DNA of 64,000 nucleotides from NCBI GenBank assembly GCA_018398805.1, contig JAGFBZ010000908.1, forward strand, positions 479,001 through 543,000, given 5' to 3'. Shown in pieces: positions 58,096-64,000 of this stretch. Position 1 is the first letter of the stretch. Each line of letters begins with the position of its first letter. The DNA is from Hirundichthys speculiger. Its lineage: Eukaryota; Chordata; Actinopteri; Beloniformes; Exocoetidae. The position numbers and the translations under genes are program-made. The notes beneath the pieces were generated by a model that was not told the DNA's origin, searched no databases, and saw only the letters and a list, made by a program, of their open reading frames with translations.

Positions 58096-60235
58096 GGAGT
58101 GAAGGAATGTGGTTTGGAGGAAGGAGGCAGAGCGGAGGAACTTTCATTTACTAGGGCTATGCGGTTAAAGTTGTTTAGAGCTACAACAAATTAGCAAAGC
58201 TGAAGTAAAGCCCGGATGTGGAAGTAGGTTCAAAGTGCTCGCCTCCGGCGCACACCTCAGTGCAACACAACAGAGGGCAGGGACACGTCTGCACACGAAA
58301 TCGGTATACTGGACACAACAATACTCAAATGGTGATCATCCGTCATCTATTTAACTGCAAGAGTGTGTATCATGTCCACATCACTGAGACTCAAGAATGA
58401 AGAAATAACAATTTAAGAATAATAATGGTGGATTTGTCAGTTTTTCTTTTCAGTACATCATACATTTCTGCCAAAACTGTAAAAGCAATACATGTTAAAA
58501 AAATATATAAATAAAAGAAATTAAACTGTTGTTGCAGATTTGTCACTCTGAATGTATCTGACTGTAACATAATTTCCTGAAGATACCTCTGTGTCACTCT
58601 GAGGGGTTCAGCCTTTTCAAAATGATTAGCCTAGTGATGTGACTGGCTACGAGGGAATTTATGGATCGCCACTCCCCCCCAATTTATATTCTACTGCAAC
58701 TCTCCCTTTTTGCAGGAGGCCCTGAAACACGTGAGCGCATTAACTGAAGTAACAGATGTGCTCAGCGACGCCCACGCAGTCGTGTACCAAAGAGCAGTTG
58801 TCACTGTGCTTGTACAACGTGTGTTTCTAGCCTTGTTGAAACAAGGCACTGAGCTGAAATCGAGGGGGCGTGTTGCTACCAGTGAGACCACGATCAGTTT
58901 GAGCAACACACCCATGAACTTAGAAGCTCATCAGTTTTTTATTAGCCTAAGCAGGGGATTTTAGGTTTAAGTCATGCATTTTTCTCCCCAGACGTGAGGA
59001 TGAGATTCCAAAGCAGCTAAAAAATGTGTTGTGTTTTCAGATTTACGGCGCAAAGCCTGGTATTTAATGCAGAGGGCCAAAAATGCGTTTTTTTTTTTTT
59101 TTTTCATTTTTTTTTTATGTATACTATATTTCCCAAATATCCTCACCCAATAATAACACCGCTATGTCCAAAATGTATGAAGTCTGGTTTGAAAACCTCT
59201 TCATTACAAGTAGTACCAGGTATTACTATTTTCCTGAGATAAAACTCAGAACAAAATACCAGGGGAAAAAAAGCCACAGTGTGATGATTTCTTTCTGGAA
59301 GCATTCTGTTATTGAAGTACATTGCAATTTTACAGCTTTCCAATATTACCCATAAACAAGGACACCAACTGCAGGCCTGCAAGGCACAAATTAAAGTGGA
59401 ATGATTTTCATCAAAGTTTTGTTTTTTCCAAGCTAATAATTTTCTCCATAAAAGACTCTCACAGGGGTGATACTTCAGTGGGTTCATCACAGCCTTGAAA
59501 TACACACACACATACACACATATGTGAATGCACACTTGTAATCTCACGTGAACCTCAAAACAAACCGTGTCTGTTTTTAAAGAGCTCAGGTGGGTTGTAC
59601 TGATGCATAGGACTGGTGATCTGGCAAAAATCTAAATGAATACTTATCATCCGGTGTTATGACCGATGCCTGGAGACAAAAGCAACAAGTTTTACAACAG
59701 CGAGGGAGAGTCTCTTTACTGCGCTGAGCGGGCGTTGTGTACTGAGTCCAGACTGGCTCGTTTGAGGCTGTGCATGTATACTGATTTTCCACAAGGCAAA
59801 GAAGATTCACATTTACATCTGCAAATAAATATGTGTGCATTATTTTTTTTTTCCACACGCAGACATGAAAGCAATTACACAGACCGACAGACAGACTTGT
59901 GCAGCATACACGCAGGAACAAATGTTGTGTCGAGTCTAGACAAAAAGTGAGGTTCCTGGTCTCCAGTTACCCGCCGTGATGTTTTCCTTGGCTAAATAGA
60001 GGGAGCAGCCATATTTATGAGGCATGATGAGACAGGAATACAGGATGGATCACGGTGCGAGCCAAGGGAAAGAAATGGGGAAGGGAGAAGAGGAGAGAGA
60101 AAAGGGGATGAAGGGGAATGAGAGATTTGCAATCGTTTCATGTTAACATAACGTCGCCTCTGGTCTTCAGGTGTATTGCTTTGGCAAGCTTGGCTGCTAC
60201 TTTCATGCCCCTATATCCTGACTGAATACGTGTGC

Positions 60236-60259
60236 GACAGACAGACAGACAGACAGACG
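60236..60259. repeat. (GACA)n microsatellite
   Basis: Six GACA units. Confidence 0.95.
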
Positions 60260-60932
60260 AGAAAGATGGAGAGGTGTAATGACGGGCCAAACAAGCCGTG
60301 TGCATGGGTGGCTGAGTGTGGGCATGTGAGGGAATATGTGAATATGAGAGCAATCTGATCTTATTAGAGGCCTGACGGGATCAGGGGCTGCGATGAGAGC
60401 TCTGAATCACCCCATATAATCAATCAGCCTAATTAGCCAAGCTTTATGAACACAGGACCGATCTGAGAGAGGATCTGCCGACACGCAGATTAATAATGAT
60501 TACTGAATACACTGCAACACATTCCATCAACAATCCATCTTCATCTCCATCCAGGCACTTTGCTTAAGAAGTCACTTTGTTGCCAGTTGCAAGAAATCCT
60601 GAGAACGATATTAAAGGGGATTCCATTTAAATAAACGTTAACCTAACATTGTCAATTTGAAATTCTAGCCTGAGGAAGCTTCAAGTGTTTTGGTATCATA
60701 ACATATGCTTGAATTATCAGTACTAGATTTTTTAAGCACTTTACAATATATTTAGTACAGGGGCGACTCACAGAGACCCAGCTTAAATGTTGGACTTCAA
60801 AAAACTGTAATATTTCTGGTTACACTTGCATTTAGGACAGGGCAGGTGGCTCTGTGACACAAAGTCATCCCCTGCAGAGGAGTTCTAGCATGGAAATCAA
60901 AACAGGTTACAAGAGAAAGAAAGGCAGTGAAC

Positions 60933-60963
60933 CGTGTGTGTGTGCGCATGTGTGTGTGTGTGT
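60933..60963. repeat. (GT)n microsatellite
   Basis: GT units interrupted once by GCGCAT. Confidence 0.9.
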
Positions 60964-61207
60964 TGTCAACTCCTCACACCAAGCAGACCTTTAACCGCCA
61001 GCAGGGGTGTTCATGTGTGCTGCGTTACCACGAGCTGCTGCTGGGCATCAACTGTCAGCAATGACATAACCACTCCCTGACCGCTTGACTACCCACGATG
61101 CCACACGGTGGGCCGTAAGCATTTTGTTTGTATAATCAAAAAGCATCTGTGGCTCTCCAGCTCAGGTTATGGTGTAAACAACCACCACAAATGCCACCCT
61201 TTGTTCA

Positions 61208-61538
61208 GACGTGTACACGTGTACACATATACAGAGACAGATATAGAGACAGATACAGACAGACATATAGATAGAGAGAGAGAGACATAGACAGAGAGAG
61301 AGAGAGAGACCAGAACAGAGAGAGAGAGAGAGACAGAGAGAGAGACATAGATAGAGAGAGACAGACAGACAGAGAGAGAGAGAGAGAGAGATAGACAGAT
61401 AGAGAGAGAGATAGACAGACAGAGAGAGAGAGAGAGACAGACAGAGAGAGAAGATACAGAGACATACAGAGAGAGAGAGAGAGAGACAGACAGAGAGACA
61501 GAGAGAGAAGACAGACAGAGACAGAGACAGAGACAGAC

Positions 61539-61573
<35 letters not shown>

Positions 61574-61653
61574 GAGACAGAGACAGATAGAGACAGAGAG
61601 AGAGAGAGAGAGACAGAGACAGACAGAGAGAGAGAGACAGAGTAGATAGAGAT

Positions 61654-61691
<38 letters not shown>

Positions 61692-61822
61692 AGACAGATA
61701 CAGAAGATAGATATATACAGAGACAGACATATATAGAGATATACAGATATATATATATAGATATATATATATATACATATATATACATACATACATATAT
61801 ATACATACATACATATACATAC

Positions 61823-61898
<76 letters not shown>

Positions 61899-61906
61899 TT
61901 TTTTTT
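61208..61906. repeat. 700-bp compound microsatellite
   Basis: It begins with two GTGTACAC palindromes (61211-61226). It continues as (GA)n with interspersed GACA and GATA to about 61700, then ATAC/ATAG units to about 61830, then pure (AT)n to about 61898 and a T-run. Several long minus-strand ORFs over it (runs of Ser-Leu and Ile-Tyr) are translations of the repeat, not genes. Confidence 0.95.
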
Positions 61907-63033
61907 GCTTTGTGTGTTACATAGTTTTTAGAAAAATACATTCACTCAGAGAAATAACAGTTTGACTAACAAGAAAAAAAGAAAACTACAGCTACTTTAT
62001 TCTTCAATAAATGGTTTGTTTCAGTGGTTTCATGATGCTGGAAGCACAACTGATTTCTGCTAATTTCTGTAACTTGTCAAGTATTAAATATTATCCTTCA
62101 AATGACAGAAGTATCAAGCACCATGTGTTTTGTTCTTCTCAAATGTGAGGATTTGCTGCTTGTCTTATTGTAAACTTAATATGCATTCTTTGTCACTGTA
62201 AATAAGTCATTTATAGATGACTCAACACACCAACTGAAAATGAATAAAATTAATCGTTACTTGTGCTCCCTTGGATCAGAAATGTAATGACTCCCAGTCA
62301 GTCTGATTAGACCGTTTTCATGACATGCATCAAATCTGTCCTCAGATCTCTCCAGTTCACTCTGCTTAAAAAATGCCATAAGACTTCCTCCAAGAACATA
62401 TTTATTAAAAAATAAAGAAAAAAGAAAAAAGAATCAAAGCTCCATCTGCAAATTGACGAGGTTTGAAACATGAAAATTTCCAGGATCAATAGAAGCACTT
62501 TTTTATGGCTGTGGCCATCTCAGGTGCACTTCCAAACCATAAAATATCCTTTTCACATATCTCATAAAAGCAACTCCAACCACCTTGGCAGAGATGATTC
62601 CATATGCAGAACAATGGCAGCATTTCATTTTTTTTTCTTTCCCTCCAAAGGAAAATCAATTAATCTGCCATCACTGCATATGCACAGTACACACTTCTCT
62701 CCTTCACACGCTTGTCAAGCAATCTCGTCTCGGTCTGCCGATGTCATCAGCCTTGATGATGCCGGGGAAGACTGAAATCTGCATGGGTGATCACCAAAGT
62801 GATTGATCGCCTGCACACTTCACTCTCAGCTGAAAATTACCTGTCATTTATTCAGTGACTTTAGCCCTTAGCTCCCTCATGAGTTTCACATGTTGTCTAA
62901 TGTGGTGGTGTGGGTGTGAACGTGTGATTGTGAATATGCACGGATAGGTGGTGGTGTGTGCAGGCTCCTGGGGACCCCTAAATATCAGTTTCCATTGGAT
63001 AAGGAAGAGGTTTTATTTTCACCCTGTCTCCCT

Positions 63034-63360
63034 GAAGATCAATATTGCTTCCCTGCATGTCAGATGGAAATCAGAGGCCATGGCGGAGGAACCTAAAAGA
63101 CATGCTTCACTCCTTTAAATGCAATGTCATTATATCGCATTGTCAAGGCCTCCAACAGTTCTCTTGAGTTTCGATCTCAGTGTGCTCTTTTCCCATGGAA
63201 GACATCAATAGCTCTTTGTTGCATGTCAGATGGAAATCAGGAACAAATGTGAAAGAAGCACAGAGGGCATATTTTACACCTTTTAATGTCAAGTACTTGG
63301 CTGTCATTATACCACATTGTCAAAGCTCTAATACACCATCCTTTAGTTCTCAAGTCCAAA
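63034..63360. repeat. diverged tandem duplication, ~164-bp unit
   Basis: Copy 1 (63034-63197) and copy 2 (63198-63360) share GCATGTCAGATGGAAATCAG exactly. They also share in order a diverged GAAGA(CA)TCAAT start, a CTTTTAATG/CCTTTAAATG stretch, GTCATTATA(T/C)C(G/A)CATTGTCAA and AGTTCTC(T/A). No flanking transposon hallmarks. Confidence 0.75.
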
Positions 63361-64000
63361 TCCTTGTGTACTTTATAAAAAGACATTTTCACACATGAGC
63401 AGCTGACAATATGTTGAAAAGCAGGTCTGGACTGGGTTTGGAGATTCTTGCTCGCACATGCACTAAATGGTCAAAGATTTCCCGTATAAGATGTGTTCTC
63501 ACACCTGGAAATACTCCGAAAGGAGGCAGGACCGGAGCAAAAGTATGCTTTGAAAGTTGCAGCGACCCTAATCATCCATTTACAGTATTCAGATCGCTTC
63601 CCATCCATCACGACTGTTTTTCTGACAATGTAGATATTTAAATGTATACAAAATATAGCCTAACATGTGAGAAGCATCATACGGCTAAGCGGAAAAAAGT
63701 ATGAAGCCACCGCTTTCATTAGCACAGAGACTTGCTTGCTGTGTGTTTTTTGAACAACTTCCCGCTCACTAGGTTATTTGCAGATTTAATACTGTGGCCC
63801 TGGCAAAGTTAGCTGTCAGACGCAGACACTTAAATGTTCACATGCAGCACTTTTTGGGAAACTTCCAGGAAATTTCAGGGCTGCAATACATGTGGCAGCG
63901 AGTCATTTTCAATATCAATTTCATGTATTACTTCTCTGAACTCAGACAGTGAAAGCTAGTTTCCTTGCTGCGACTGCCAAAAAAATAAAAAATAAAATCA

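Larger units (their letters stand above)
51424..64000 (-). other. fbxl17: fbxl17 upstream intron (partial)
   Basis: This is the sequence upstream of the 51316-51423 exon on the gene's strand. I found no preceding fbxl17 exon before the window edge. It holds a pentanucleotide microsatellite at the splice acceptor, a fragment of an interspersed repeat near 54460-54620, a hAT element, a compound microsatellite and a diverged tandem duplication. In 51490-54455, 54625-56551, 57384-61207, 61907-63030 and 63361-64000 I see nothing gene-like. Confidence 0.6.

Noticed and set aside
58710..58964. Open frame of 84 codons after a TTTTTGCAG acceptor-like site on the plus strand
   Set aside because: Amino-acid composition is plausible (EALKHVSALTEVTDV), but there is no convincing donor, no partner exon and no recognised family.
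61162..61941. Minus-strand ORFs of 259, 237 and 207 codons
   Set aside because: They are translations of the compound microsatellite in all frames (Ser-Leu and Ile-Tyr runs), with no complex sequence.

Overview
This window looks like intronic DNA of a teleost fish. The only host-gene coding sequence I can support is two exons on the minus strand, 51316-51423 and 39084-39214. Their translations match consecutive leucine-rich-repeat segments of FBXL17, the substrate receptor of an SCF ubiquitin ligase. Both exons have consensus splice sites and lie in the expected order. The window is therefore one complete 12.1 kb intron plus large parts of the two neighbouring introns. The teleost assignment rests on the vertebrate gene together with the repeat set: V-SINE-like SINEs, Tc1, Harbinger, hAT and TTAA elements, a Gypsy element with a PNMA-like Gag, and many microsatellites. 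I cannot name the species.

The most interesting region is 25766-37096, a nest of transposons. The host is a PIF/Harbinger-type DNA element with 16-bp terminal inverted repeats, a TAA target duplication and a decayed Myb/SANT-like ORF. Into its right part a 116-bp LINE tail inserted, flanked by a 13-bp target duplication. Into its middle a full-length 9.9 kb Ty3/Gypsy retrotransposon inserted (26290-36198), antisense to fbxl17. Its two 1652-bp LTRs differ at only about eight positions plus small indels. It has a primer-binding site complementary to tRNA-Arg(ACG), an intact gag and a polypurine tract. Gag has a PNMA-like organisation: an RRM-like N-terminal domain, a capsid-like core, a coiled coil and a CCHC knuckle. 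The gag stop codon directly follows the heptamer TTTAAAC, and 6 nt further on the sequence can fold into an H-type pseudoknot, so a textbook -1 ribosomal frameshift signal would join gag to pol. Pol (protease, reverse transcriptase, RNase H, integrase, long acidic tail) is broken by three small frame changes in this copy.

Elsewhere, from left to right: an interspersed repeat with CCTCCGCC ends (1016-1629), a SINE/LINE tail (8396-8529), a V-SINE-like SINE with target duplication (11040-11415), a decayed Tc1 element (13632-14745), a CpG-dense stretch (18890-19150), a solo LTR with 5-bp target duplication (23043-23567), a Myb/SANT-bearing DNA element (about 43352-44086), a second SINE plus LINE-like tail (48172-48622), a TTAA-flanked MITE (50318-50712), a hAT element carrying a palindromic RFX X-box (56560-57375), and a 700-bp compound microsatellite (61208-61906). 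The remaining sequence is AT-rich intron in which I recognise nothing.
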